Of a DNA stretch of 64,000 bases, positions 33,271 to 44,630 are shown one piece after another. A model generated the notes under the pieces. It was not told the origin of the DNA. It saw only the letters and a program-made list of their open reading frames with translations, and ran no database searches. Positions within the stretch are counted from its first letter, which is position 1. Every line of letters starts with the position of its first letter. The position numbers were made by a program, and so were the translations under genes. This DNA is from Dactylorhiza incarnata (taxonomy: Eukaryota; Streptophyta; Magnoliopsida; Asparagales; Orchidaceae), in assembly GCA_033032865.1 (NCBI GenBank), contig JAWHQI010000068.1, positions 2,976,001 through 3,040,000 of the forward strand, written 5' to 3'.

Positions 33271-33421
33271 AACCAGTGAAGATAGTGGATTCCAAGGTCA
33301 AGGAACTACGAAACAAAACTATCTCAATGGTCAAAATCCTATGATCAAACTACGGATGCGAGGAGTTTACATGGGAGCCAGAGACACTTGTTCAAGAAAG
33401 ATACCCGACACTCTTCCCCTA
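33270..33421 (+). pseudogene. Integrase C-terminal chromodomain
   Basis: IVDSKVKELRNKTISMVKIL, a stop in place of Trp (TGA 33342-33344), then FTWEPETLVQERYPTLF and a stop near 33419. This pattern defines plant chromoviruses with a CR-type chromodomain, which is thought to steer integration to particular chromatin. The aromatic positions are only partly kept, as usual for this group. Confidence 0.75.
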
Positions 33422-33501
33422 GGTATGTCATACAACCCCCCTACCTTAGGAAATTTTCGAGGACGAAAATCCTTTTATTTTTATTGGATTGTAACATCCC
33501 G

Positions 33502-33543
33502 ACTTTTATTGGGTCACTAGACCCTAGTGGACCTAATAAAAGT
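33502..33543. repeat. Near-perfect inverted repeat at LTR tip
   Basis: ACTTTTATTGGGTCACTAG (33502-33520) pairs with CTAGTGGACCTAATAAAAGT (33524-33543) with one G-U pair and one bulge, leaving a 3-nt loop. It sits 12 bp inside TGTAACATCCC. Confidence 0.75.
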
Positions 33544-33610
33544 AACCCCAAAAGATAGAAAGTGACCCAATTAAGGGATTTTGTGCTAAGAAACTCCCAA
33601 TTTTCTTTTT

Positions 33611-34160
33611 GTCAGTTCCGTTTGACCCGTGCAATCAATACGAGTGTAATGGAACTCTTTTCATTCCAATCCGAGGTCATTTGAAGAAAACGATCGTTTT
33701 GAGTATCATTGTACGACACAACTAAGTCATTGGGGTACAATGACCAAACGTACTCCAAATTGACATTTGTTAGTTCCGTTAGACTCGTGTAAACAATATG
33801 AGTGCAATGGAACTCGTTGCGTTCAAATCCGAGGTCATTTAGTGAAAATGACCATTTTGAGTATCGTAGCGCGTCACAACCACACTATTGTGGAATAGTG
33901 ACCATACGTACTTCCGTCAGTTGAATTAGACTCGTATGACCAATACGAGCCCAACTGAACTCCTTCCATCTCTATCTGAGGTCATTTAGGGAAAACGACC
34001 ATTTTGAGTATCGTAGCGCGTCACAACAACACCGTTGTGGAATAGTGACCACACGAACTCCGAATTAATTTTTGTCAGTTCTGTTAGACTTGTATCACCA
34101 ATACGAGCGCAACGGAACTCGTTACACTTCAATCTGAGGTCATACGGGAAATATTTCAAT
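33611..34160. repeat. U3 tandem repeats of 147-158 bp
   Basis: GTCAGTTCCGTTAGACTCGT-like starts at 33611, 33769, 33916 and 34074. Most units end in a CACTATT-GTGG-AATAGTG-type hairpin (best at 33883-33900). Only the last unit survives in the truncated 5' LTR (about 24495-24650). Confidence 0.75.
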
Positions 34161-36265
34161 TTTAGGTTTTGTAGACCGCTTCGGCAAATTTTCGAAAAAC
34201 TAAGCATACGAACTCGGAATCAAATTCAGTAAGTCTTAGCGGACTCACAAAGTCAAAATGAGGCCAACAAAGTTTGTTGTAACCAATTCCGACATCAGAA
34301 AGTAAACCTATAGTCAAATCAAGCTTTACGTCTTGTCGAAAAGCGTGCACGCACCCATATTTATTTGACACCCCGATAATAACCCTTCACCCGACAAGTT
34401 GGACCCCTTTGACCTTGACCTACAAGGGGAACCCACCCTAGGGTTGACCTTAGTCAAACCTCCCCCGCAAACTCTATTTTTTGGGAATTTTTCACTAAGG
34501 GAGAGCACCCACCATAGAGGCTACCCTAAGCCCTATGTGGCCAGCCCACTTCAAGTTAGTGGAGGGATGGGGGGGGGGGGAGAAATATCTTCCCTCACCC
34601 TCCCTCCCTTTAGTCCCACATCAGGAGAAAGGGAGGGAGGACCCCCACCCCCTCCCTCCCTATAAAGGGAATACTCCCCACTCCCCTCTGAGCTCACCCC
34701 CACTCCAGCCAGCCTTACCTCCTGCCTGAACCCCCCCTCGCCGGAGATCCCTCCCCAAGCCTCCACCTCCGCCACCACCCTCATGTCCGCTCAGGACACC
34801 ACCTCCCGAGCCCCTCTCCACTAGTGGACGTCCTTCCCCTCCTCCTTCCCACTCCCCCATCACCATGCGCACCACCTCCCATCGTCGGAGCACCGCCAGT
34901 ACCACCCGAGCCATGCCCAGGCTCGGGTGGTGGCTCGGGCGCAAGGGCCTCACCCCAGCGCCGGTGGTGGCGCTGGGGGAGATGGGTCCCAATAAGGGAC
35001 CCTAGCCCCGGCGAAGGGAGGCGGAAGGGCCGCCTAAGAACACGACTCAGGCGGTGCCCGCAAGCCCCCCTCTCGGTTTGCTTTTCCTGTAACACTTCAG
35101 CGGCCATCTCCGGCGGCGGCCGGCGGTGCCTTGCCGCCGGACCACCACCAGAGGTAAGCCCCGCCCTCGGCGACCCGGCCGGGGGTGGAGGGAGGCCCAC
35201 CCAGAGGGAGGGGTGGCGCGGCATTGGCCAGCATGGCCCATGCAGGCCGCGCCACCGCCCCTCTTCCTCTCTAAAATCCAATGGTGGACAGTGGAGCCAG
35301 GCCGCCGGACCACCGCAGGATTAATCGGCGGCCCACGGCGAGTTGACCGGTGATGGCGCCAGTGTCTGGCGGCTGCTGCTCTGTGGTGACAGCGGCTGCC
35401 ACCTTCCGCCTCCCCGTTAAGAGACAGAGGCCGTCCGATCTCCATGATGAGATCGGACGGCCCCTATTTTATCGTCCCCCCTGCATGAAATTACTCGTCC
35501 CCACATAAGATCGGCCCCGGATCTGCTGAAGGGGCAAGAGGAAAACGTGTTGTCCAGCGCCCCTCCCGCTCCCTGGTTTTCTCTATCCACAACCCACCCT
35601 CAAATACCCTTCCTGATTTTTTTAAGAAAAATCTAGACTCCTAGGGAAAAATTTTGAATATCAAAGTTGTTCCTTATTTAGAGGAATAACTCCTCTAATA
35701 TTTTGGGAATTTATTGAAGTAATTTCCTATTTTTATAGGCCTCTATAAAAATCATTTGAAAAAAATGAGTGCCTAAAATACCTTGGAAAATTCTTGGAAA
35801 ATTATGGGCTTGTGTTTGGGGCCTCTTAGAGGTATTATAAAATTTGGGGAATATTCTGAATTGTTTTGCTATTTTTAAAGGCCTAAACAATGCTTTGTCA
35901 GACAAAATAATCCCCCTAAAAGAATAAAAAAGGTTAGGGAATATTCTGAATTATTTTGCACTATCAAAATAAGGGGATCATCTAGATTAGGGTTTATATA
36001 CATAAAATTTTCGGGGTAAAATGATCGTGTTTCATTTATCGAATGGTCGAAAATTTGGATGAAGAGGACGCAGCACGCAACTGGGTTATAATCGGTGGAT
36101 AATATCAAATCTAAAGAATGACCAGGCGATTAAACATAAAAACTCTGGCTCGAAGCAACGTGGGGCCTTATGAGTCTTTGAGTTGCGTTTAGTACGATTC
36201 TTGGACATGGGAATTCATCTATTTGAGGAAACCAAGAAGCACCTAGTAAAATGGTATATAAAGAG

Positions 36266-36382
36266 TGAAAGTGAGGTATTAGATCTAAGATTTACTCTAG
36301 AGGGGGGTGAATAGAGTATTAAATGTTTTTAACTTTTATAGCGGAATTAAAATAATGATATGTGTATGTGTAATAGAGTGAG
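36266..36382 (-). repeat. SIRE-B 3' LTR, distal piece
   Basis: On the minus strand it ends ...CTCACTTTCA at 36266 and carries TATTCACCCCCCTCTAGAG, the U5 end of SIRE LTRs. It is separated from the rest of its LTR (56523-57925) by the insertion of SIRE-A. The last five bases, GTGAG (36378-36382), are the target duplication. Confidence 0.8.
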
Positions 36383-36599
36383 TGTTGGAACAACCCTATT
36401 ACTAATTTGGGCTAGGATCACTATATGTTGATTAGGATCTGTATTGACCCCAATGTATAGCCTTAGGGTCAAGTTCTAGGCTGATTAGAATAGCAGAACT
36501 TAGGGAAATTCAAGCTCAACACATGGCAAGTGGTGTTCGACGAATGACCAGATTCGTTTGAAAAATTGCTTCCAGCAGACTGAAGAAACTCACAGTTCC

Positions 36600-36725
36600 A
36601 GCGGTCGACAAATTCTAAGCCAGCGCTCGACAAATGACTACCAGCGGTCGACAAATTCTAAGCCAGCGCTCGACAAATGACTAACAGCGGTCGACAAATT
36701 CTAGCCAGCGCTCGACAAATTGCTT
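36600..36725 (+). repeat. 43-bp tandem repeat in SIRE-A U3
   Basis: Three units of CAGCGGTCGACAAATTCTAA plus GCCAGCGCTCGACAAATGAC. Each half is itself a related 21-bp unit with the core CGGTCGACAAAT or CGCTCGACAAAT. The 3' LTR has the same three units (about 55268-55393). Confidence 0.8.
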
Positions 36726-37471
36726 TCTGATGTTCAGACTTTTATTCTCAGTGGATGTCAGTTCTCTGAACTCAAATCAGCAGAATAACAGATATATTTA
36801 TTTCTCCTTGGACGTATTCAGGTAGCCAAGTAAGGATATCTTTCTTATTTATTATATCCTTATATTCCTTCTATTCCAAGAAGAAGAATAGCCGTTGGCA
36901 TTTAATGCCAAAGGCATCTTTCTCGACAAAAGGAATTAAAAGGACCTGCCAAAGTCGTTTTGGGTGGCTACCTAGTTCCAAGAAGGATTTATGTCAGAAA
37001 AATATATTCCTTAAATAGACAGAAGATTTTGAATTTCAAAAACAACAAGCTGTCGAAAAAAAAGATATAGAGATCAAGTATTCTTTGAAAAGAAAAACAC
37101 AGAGAATAGAAGCAGTTTAAGAAGAAGAAGAAGAATATATTTTCGTGAAGCATTCTTCCTCAGAAAAGCAACATCCTCTTTATTCTGAGAACAACATTCA
37201 ATCCCTCAGATCTGCTGTAAAACAAAGTCTTTCAAGAGCAACAACAATCTAAAGATTAACCTCTTCCAGATAATCAGCTACAAAGATTTCTGTTTTTGAA
37301 AGCTCTGTCCTAAAGGCTGTCATCAACTCTCATTAGACAGGGGGAGCTTTCTGCTTCAACATCTTTTGTCTTCTCTCAGATCATTGACAGAGAAGAACAC
37401 TCTACACCTTTTATCTCATCCTATACAGGGTTAATACTCCCTTAAAAAGTTTACCCAGTGGTGGCAAGACA

Positions 37472-37565
37472 CCTTATCAAAAAATCCCTGTGTGGTTTTT
37501 AAGCACCTTATCAAAAGCTTATTGGTGTGTGGACACCTTATCAAAAACCCCTTGGTGCCTGGGCA
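37472..37565 (+). repeat. CACCTTATCAAAA repeats in SIRE-A R/U5
   Basis: Four copies spaced about 27-37 bp, the last preceded by GGTGCC-TG-GGCACC, a perfect dyad. SIRE-B has four GGCACCTGATCAAAAA copies at the same place on its minus strand (about 56657-56780), so the motif outlasted its spacers. Confidence 0.7.
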
Positions 37566-37863
37566 CCTTATCAACCCTCCTAGTGGATTCCTACCAAGGG
37601 TGGTAGAAGAGTAGACGTACCCAGATTTATTGGGGAACTACTATAGCTCCTTGTGTCTGCTGTGCTTGTTTATTTTTTGTGTTCTTGTGCTGTGTGCTTT
37701 TCATTACTTCTGTCTCTATCTTTCACTCTCACTGATTATATATATATATATATATATATATTTATTCAGTATTTTAAATTCCGCTATAAAACTAAGCAAA
37801 AAGTTTTAATACTCTATTCACCCCCCCTCTAGAGTAATTTAAGATTTGACCTCCACTTTCAAT

Positions 37864-37875
37864 TGGTATTAGAGG
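37864..37875 (+). other. SIRE-A primer binding site
   Basis: TGGTATTAGAGG, directly after the LTR end. It differs from the initiator-Met site TGGTATCAGAGC at two positions. Confidence 0.7.
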
Positions 37876-37977
37876 GGTGTTGATTCTTTACAGGCTAACA
37901 CCTGAATCACAAAGATCAACCAGATCTAAATTTTTCTAAGAGTTTCCCTCTCTAGAATTTTATCTTATTTAAAACTC

Positions 37978-39705
37978 ATGGCACAAAACAAGGAATATTC
38001 CAGCACAAGACCTCCTATGTGCAATCTCAATAAGTTTGCACTATGGAAAGCAAGGATTAGGCTTTATATGAACTCCATTGATGAGGAGATTTTTAATGTT
38101 ATTCTTACAGGACCTCCAGCACCTACAACATCAGCTAGTACTGTTGCAACAACAAACAACACTACTGTACCACCTCCTGAGTGGACTGAGGCTCAGAAGA
38201 AGCAGAGAAATGCAGATGCAAAGGACATGAACATTCTGGCCCTAACTATGTCAGATGACATATTCCAGAAAGTAGTTGAGTGCACCTCAGCAAAAGAAAT
38301 TTGGGAATCTCTCAACAACATGGTGGCAGGCTCAGCAGATGAAAGAAAAGATAGAAGATCTCACCTGATCTCTCAATATGAGAACTTCAAGAAGGGAGAA
38401 TAAGAAAATGTTGCTGATATGTACAATAGGCTCAGCCTCATAATAAATGAGCTGAAGTCTCTGGACAAAGTGATCTCACTCACAGAGATAAAGGACAAAA
38501 TACTTATGTGCTTTCCCAGCACATGGGACTCCAGAATCTGACCAATCAAAGAAGCCAGAAGTCTCAATGAGATCACCACTGAAGCTCTGTTGGGCAAGCT
38601 CAATTCTTATGAGCAGCTCATCAAAACTAGGGAAGCTGGAGAATCTACTTCATCCCCAGCACCCAAGAAGGAAAGAAGCATAGCCTTCAAGGCTGCAGAA
38701 GATAAAGGAAAAGCTCCTGACAAAGAGGAGTTTATGAGTCTGTTAGCCAAAATATTCTATAAGATGGCTAAGAAAGACATCAGAAAATAGCTATCCAGAA
38801 GTCATGACAAGCCAAGGTATGACAAAAATCATTCTAATGAAATCATATGTTTTGGCTGCAGGAAACCAGGACACATTGCTCCTGAATGTCCATAGATTCA
38901 ACACAAGAAGGACAGAAGAAAAGAAAAGGAAGAAAAGAAGGGCTCCAGCAAATCTTCCTCCCACTCTCACAAGAAGAATGGAAGAGGATTTCTAGCAACA
39001 TCCTGGAGTGAAACAGAATCTGAATCAGAATCTTCATCTGGTTCTTCCGATGAAGAAGAAACAAAAGAAAACAGCCAATGCTTAATGGCTATTTATGACT
39101 CAGACAATGAGTCACAATCAGCATTATCATCCAGCTCCAGTGAAGATGAAGAAGAAAAAAGTTTTTGCATGATGGCAATCAATGCCTCAATTAACAATTC
39201 TGATGAAGAGAAATCAGAATCAGAACCAGAAGATGATATTGATAAGGTATTATCTGACTTTGATTTCACTTCTTTTGAATTCAAAGATGATTTCAAAACT
39301 CTTTGCCAAGACTTAATAAAATCTGAGAAAGAAATAATCTCTCTCAGAACTAAGTTAGTTGAAATGAACAATATAAGTGAAGAGAATGCAAATCTTAAGA
39401 AAGATTTGGCTGCCTCCAGAGAACACATTACTACTCTTGAGAATGAGTTATCTGAAGCCAAAAAGTTTGAAGAATCCCTCAATGGGAGAAGTATCAAGCT
39501 GATGGACATCACAAGCACTGTCAATGCTAGATTTAATAATAGCAAACTGGGCTTGGGTGCTTCATCAAGTGAGCCATCTCTGATTAAGAGAAACGCCCTC
39601 TCCACACCCATAAAATTCATTTCTGCTAAAAGCAAAGAGGCTGCAGAAAGAAATAAAGACATTTCAAGCAAGTTTGTTAAGGATAAAAGAATTCAGAAGA
39701 ATTAG
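37978..39705 (+). pseudogene. gag: SIRE-A gag, five in-frame stops
   Basis: ATG at 37978, about 100 bp after the primer site. Frame 1 carries the copia gag domain: FALWKARIRLYMNSI (about 38026), ILALTMSDDIFQKVVECTSAKEIWESL (about 38230-38310) and LISQYENFKKGE. Stops fall at 38401-38403, about 38539, 38788-38790 and about 38893, all inside the family sequence. The zinc knuckle CFGCRKPGHIAPEC (38848-38889) is complete. After it comes an acidic Ser/Glu-rich stretch and a coiled-coil-like segment (about 39330-39470). The frame ends at 39703-39705, just where TCGAACGA and CTCGACAAA motifs of the LTR type appear inside coding DNA. Confidence 0.85.
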
Positions 39706-40452
39706 TCGAACGAAACTCGACAAAAGGATTTAAATCTGTCGAACGAGGCTCGACAAAAACTGAGAACAAATTTTTAGTATATTAATAAAATGAACAGTAG
39801 TCGACGAATTTATACAAATTCCTCGAACATGCACTATACAGAAAATTCTAAGAATTCTAATCCTAAATATACTAAAAATCCTTTTACTGAGTGGACTATA
39901 CCTCCAAGGAGATATCATCCACAAGGCTACAAGGATCAGCCTGAAATGACATTTATCTCTGAATTTTGTGGTAACATAAAAGGACCCAAGGTAGTCTGGG
40001 TCAAAAACAACTAGTTTATGTTTTTGTCATTGCAGGTACACAACCATCCAAGATTAAATCAAAAATGGTACTTGGATAGTGGATGCTCAAAGCATATGAC
40101 AGGGAACAAGGCCAACCTGAATAACTACAAGGCAAAACTTGGACCCAAGGTGATCTTTGGATAATCCAACTGTGGACAAACCAAAGGCTATGGTCAAATT
40201 AAAGTTGGAACAGTGACATTCAAGGAAGTAACCTATGTCAAGGGTCTAAAGCACAACCTCATCAGCATAAGTCAGTTATGTGATGAAGGTTATCAGGTAA
40301 CATTTAATAAATCAGAATGCATCATTAAATCATCTGATAATGTTACTGTTCTATCAGGAATTAGACAAGGAAATATATATTTAGTAAATTTCAACTCATC
40401 TAAATCAGAAATTTGTTTATTTAATGAGTTAAGCAAATCTAGTGAATTATGA
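39706..40452 (+). pseudogene. pol: SIRE-A protease region
   Basis: Same frame as gag. VVWVKNN (about 39993) and the catalytic motif WYLDSGCSKHMTG (40066-40104) identify the copia protease; DSG is intact. Landmarks downstream are VKGLKHNLISISQLCDEGY (about 40236) and the start of the pre-integrase segment. Stops occur at 39703-39705, about 39772, 40012-40014 and about 40162, and TGA 40450-40452 stands where ELWHKRLGH needs Trp. Confidence 0.8.
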
Positions 40453-41920
40453 CATAAAAGATTAGGACATGTAAACCTTAGGACCATTGCTAAATTAGCT
40501 AAGGATAATCTTGTTAGAGGCTTACCATCAGGATCATATAAGAAAGAAGGTCTTTGTAGGGCATATCAATTAGGTAAGCAAACCAAAAATAGCTTTAAAT
40601 CATTATCTAAAAGTGATTCACCTAGAATCTTATATTTGCTACATATGGACCTTTTTGGACCTATTGCAATAATGAGCTTAGGGGTCTTACACTCTAGTTA
40701 TTGTGGATGACTTCTCTAGATTCACTTGGGTGTTCTTTTTGAAAGAAAAGTCAGATAACTTTAAAGTTCTTACAGACTTTCTTAAGAGCATACAGATTGA
40801 GTACTCTACTGTAGTTGCATTGATCAGAAGTGATCATAGCACTGAGTTTGAGTCTCTTCTTATGCAAGAATTCTGTGAGATGGAAGGTATCAGGCACTGC
40901 TTCTCAGCTCCTAGAACTCCTCAACAAAATGGGGTAGTTGAAAGAAAGAATAGAACTCTAATTGAATCAGCAAGAACATTGCTTGCAGATGCTAACTTGC
41001 CCCTATCCTTTTGGGCTGAGGCTGTCAACACAACAAATTATGTTCTGAATAGAAGTTTGATACACAAACTTAAGGGTAAAACTCCCTATGAATTGCTTAA
41101 AGGGAAGAAACCCAAAGTTGATTATTTTAGAACTTTTGGATGTAGATGTTTTGTTCATAACAATGATAAGAAATATCTTAGAAAATTTGAACCAAAATCT
41201 GAAGAAGGAATCTTCTTAGGATATTCAATAGTTAGTAAAGCATATAGGGTATTTAACAAATCCTCTCTTAAAATAGAAGAGTCTATGCATGCTTCCTTTG
41301 ATGAAACTAACATGTTTTACAAGGAGAAGAACTTTTCTACCAAGGACACTTTGCAGGTACCAGCTCTATGTGAAGAGCTTAAAGGGTTAAATCTACAGAC
41401 TGGAGATTCACTGCATCCATCACCTCAAACTCTTGAAGATAGTGAAGAAGAAGATCATCCAAATCTTGTTGATTACCAGAATCAAGCAACAGCAGAACAT
41501 CCTCCACAGGATGTAATAGCTGAACAAGTTCCCAATGTGGATACTACTGCTGAATCATCTCCAACTGCTGACCACATCACAGTCAGAGATCATCCAATTT
41601 CACAAGTGATTGGTGATATCACAGCAGGTGTTCAAACAAGGCATCAACTACACCAAAATCAGATGCATACTTGCTTTCTATTACAAGTTGAACCTCAAAC
41701 CATAAAAGATGCAGAACAAGATCCAAATTGGATTCTTGCAATGCAAGAGGAACTCAACCAGTTTGAAAGAAACAAGGTCTGGGTTTTGGTTCCAAGACCA
41801 AGAGGCCATCCAGTTATTGGCACCAAGTGGGTCTTCGGGAACAAGCTTGATGATCAAGGAAATATTGTGAGAAATAAAGCAAGATTGGTAGCTAAGGATA
41901 TTCACAGGAAGAAGGCATAG
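40453..41920 (+). pseudogene. pol: SIRE-A integrase and RT N-terminus
   Basis: The HHCC finger (HKRLGH near 40453) has its CXXC changed to CRAY, losing one zinc ligand. A frameshift near 40685 moves the frame from 1 to 2. The catalytic triad is Asp in HMDLFGP (about 40645), Asp in IRSDHSTEF (about 40830) and Glu in NGVVERKNRTL (about 40929). The spacer then leads to RT motifs WVLVPRPRGHPVIGTKWVF (about 41780). Another frame change near 41900 ends this frame at 41920. Confidence 0.85.
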
Positions 41921-42900
41921 ATTATGATCAGACATTTGCCCCTGTTGCAAGGCTTGAAGCTATAAGGATTTTCTTGGCCTTTGCTGCATTCAAGAAGTTT
42001 AAGGTATATCAAATGGATGTGAAAAGTGCTTTTCTCAATGGATACATCAAAGAAGAAGTCTATGTGGAACAACCACCAGGTTTCATCTCTCCAACTCATT
42101 CCTCCTATGTATTTAAACTTAATAAAGCTCTCTATGGTCTCAAACAAGCTCCCAGAGCATGGTATGAGACTTTAGCTAACTTTCTCTTGGAAAACAATTT
42201 CTGTAGATGCATGGTAGACAAAACATTATTTTACAAAGCACATAAAAGTCAAACTCTACTAGTTCAAATATATGTTGATAACATTATCTTTGGATCTACT
42301 GATTCAAATTTGTGCAAAAGATTTTCCAATCTAATGCAATCAAGATTTGAAATGAGTAGTATGGGTGAATTATCATACTTCCTTGGTCTTCAAGTGAAGC
42401 AAACCCCATCAGGAATCTTCATCTCTCAATCTAAGTATGCTAAGGAATTAGTGAAGAGATTTGGAATGTCTGATTCTTCTATTATGAAGACACCCATGGC
42501 CTCTAATGCTGTTATTAATACTGATGAATCAGGGAAACATGCTGATCAGAAACTGTATAGGGCAATTGTTGGCTCTCTACTCTATTTAACAACCAGTAGG
42601 CCAGACATAATGTTTGCTACATGCATTTGTGCTAGGTTTCAAGTTAATCCTAAAGAATCTCATCTTACCTTTCTAAAAAGAATTTTAAGATATCTAAAGG
42701 GTTGCCCTAATCTAGGACTTTGGTATCCAACAACATATGAATTTGAATTAACTGGATTCTCAGACTCAGATTATGCTGGATGTAGGGTAGATAGGAAAAG
42801 CACATCAGGAACTTGTCAGTTTCTTGGTGATAGGCTTGTGTCTTGGTTTTGTAAGAAACAAACATTGTGTCTACATCAACAGCTGAAGCTGAATACTTAG
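41921..42900 (+). pseudogene. pol: SIRE-A reverse transcriptase, active site altered
   Basis: Frame 1: [20 protein letters not shown] begins near 41971, then [28 protein letters not shown] and the active site [12 protein letters not shown] (about 42268). The usual YVDD reads YVDN, which should abolish polymerisation even if the frame were open. The RNase H start ([17 protein letters not shown], about 42763) follows, and the frame fails near 42862. Confidence 0.85.
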
Positions 42901-43223
42901 CTGCTGGCAGTTGCTGCTCACAAATATTGTGGAAACAAAATCAGCTCCTAGACTATGGTGTCAACTTAAATAATTCAGTTATATTTTGTGACAACACTAG
43001 TGCAATATCTATAACACAAAATCCAGTTCTCCATAGTAGGACTAAACACATAGAAATTAGGCACCACTTCCTCAGGGACAATGTGGATAAAAACAAAATT
43101 TGCCTACAATTCATTTCTACTGATTTGCAAAGAGCTGATATTTTCACCAAGCCCCTGGATGAAAAGAAGCACATCTTCTTTATAAATCAACTAGGAATGA
43201 TAGATGGAGATTCAATCTGCTAA
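42867..43223 (+). pseudogene. pol: SIRE-A RNase H C-terminal part
   Basis: Frame 0 after a frameshift near 42862: [12 protein letters not shown] with the catalytic Glu, IFCDNTSAI with catalytic Asp (about 42984), TKHIEIRHHFLRD and RADIFTKPL. Ends at TAA 43221-43223, the natural end of pol. 85 bp later LARD-2 begins. Confidence 0.8.
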
Positions 43224-43306
43224 AAATTAAGTATTTCTATTTATCTCACAAATTCGTCGAATGAAGAACGACAAATTTGAATCATTTGTCGAACGGTGGT
43301 CTCTGA

Positions 43307-44615
43307 TGTTGGATCTTACGGCGCCCTTAGAGGGGGGGGGGGGTGAATAAGGGAATAAAAATCTTTTTATAATTTTATGAAAAATACTAAATTGTTTTAT
43401 AATATGAGAAACGCAAAATGACAATTTAGCCAATTTGTGAGAATATCATAATTTTCAAGTTTAGAAATAAGTACTAAATTGTTTTATGATTAAGAGATTG
43501 AAATAAACAATTTAGATAAAGTAATTTGGACTTAAGACTTTGTAACCAATATTTTAGAGATAACGCCAAAGGAGAGAAATCAAGTAAACACAAATAGAGA
43601 CATGATTGTATTTATATAAAAGAAAAGTGTTTACATAAATTTGATTTCAATATCGCTAGAAATCGAAGGCGTACAAAAGTAAATTTCTTTTCCTTTTTTA
43701 TACCGACTTGTATCCCGACAAACCGGTTGGCTTTAGCCTATCCTTCCCCGGATAAGGCCTCAAGCCGCTCTAGCCAATCCTTCCCCGGAAATGGCCTCGA
43801 GCCCCCTAGATCTAATCACCTAGAACTAGTGGCCAACACAAGGAGAATTACCCCCTAAGTCCTACCCAGACCTAGTCGCCAACACAAGGCGAATTAACAA
43901 AACGGTTACAAAGAAAGTATGGAAAGAAAATAAAGATAACAATAGTAAAACTCCCTATATGAGATTTCTGAAGATGAGGATGAAGGATCGCTGTAGTGTG
44001 AGCGAGGTAGAAGCGATCGTCCTTCGAATGTAGCGTGACGTAGTCCTCCTCCAGAATTCTCCTTAAGATTTTTGTGGGAGATCCATCTTCGGCAGCATAA
44101 CAGCACTGGAGTTGTGGCACAAGCAACCTCTTTGGGATCTCTGACCAAAATGAGAGAGAGCCCACCATTTTATAGAACTTGGAGCTAGCGCCTGCGGTAG
44201 TGGCTAGCGCCGGCGATAGTGTTCGTGTGGAGCAGTTGCAAAACCGTCGGCGGCGTGGCGCTGTGCACGAACTGGAGATAGCGCCTGGCGGTCACGATAG
44301 CGCTGGCGGTAGCAGGAGATTGAGTCCGAAACTTCTCCAGACTGTAGATTGAGTCGTTCTCATCTCTGAAATGGGGTAGCACGTTCTGTAACTCTTCCTG
44401 GATTGAACGTTATGGCCATTTTAAGATCAGCACACAAAACTCATGCTTTTGCTTTTTCTAATGTGTACACACTCTCGGATTATGCCCATGAACGAGGACT
44501 TGTCTCCTCATTGAACCTGTACAGCCTGGACACCTTAAACACACAAAATACTAGATCAAATACAATATGGGATTCATTATTCTCAAATAAAGGGATGTGA
44601 CACACATGTCCAACA
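43307..44615 (-). repeat. LARD-2 3' LTR
   Basis: Ends TGTTGG/CCAACA. U5 holds TTAGAGGGG(n)TGAATAAGGG. TATA CTATAAAATGG is at about 44167-44177 (minus). Upstream in the minus sense is the GCTAGCGCC, CGGCGG and GATAGCGCTGGCGG array (44185-44310). Confidence 0.85.
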
Positions 44616-44630
44616 ATCTCCCCCTTTTGA
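44616..44630 (-). other. LARD-2 polypurine tract
   Basis: Minus-strand AAAAGGGGGAGAT directly precedes the LTR start TGTTGGACATG. Confidence 0.75.

Larger units (their letters stand above)
24495..36265 (+). mobile_element. Chromovirus (Tekay/Del-like Ty3/gypsy), both ends broken
   Basis: Plus-strand element with a left-truncated 5' LTR (24495 to beyond 26790), a long leader, gag with zinc knuckle, protease, RT, RNase H, integrase and a C-terminal chromodomain, then TTCGAGGACGAAAAT and a 3' LTR starting TGTAACATCCC at 33490. The GAGGACGAAAAT box before the LTR is usual for Tekay/Del elements. The 3' LTR is broken at 36265 by SIRE-B. Pol has many stops. Confidence 0.85.
33490..36265 (+). repeat. 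Chromovirus 3' LTR, cut by SIRE-B
   Basis: Starts TGTAACATCCCG after a box containing GAGGACGAAAAT. It contains a terminal hairpin (33502-33543), four diverged 150-bp repeats (33611 to about 34160), TATAAAG (34661), a GC-rich region and A/T-rich DNA. It breaks at a second TATA-like ATATAAAGAG (36256-36265), where SIRE-B begins. The rest should lie beyond the right edge of the window. Confidence 0.85.
36383..37861 (+). repeat. SIRE-A 5' LTR
   Basis: TGTTGGAACAACCC...CTCCACTTTCA. It holds a 43-bp tandem repeat (36600-36725), CACCTTATCAAAA repeats (37472-37565), a TA microsatellite (37737-37760) and the C-rich U5 motif TATTCACCCCCCCTCTAGAG (about 37815). Confidence 0.85.

Noticed and set aside
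34399..35445. Several long Pro/Arg/Gly-rich frames on both strands
   Set aside because: They sit in the GC-rich part of the chromovirus LTR, overlap on opposite strands, and the equivalent frames are broken in the other LTR.
36605..36725. CRISPR-like array
   Set aside because: Regular 43-bp repeats have no unique spacers, lie in a plant LTR and are duplicated in the other LTR.
37737..37760. TA run as a promoter TATA box
   Set aside because: It is a microsatellite near the LTR 3' end, shorter in the other LTR, and too far downstream of U3.
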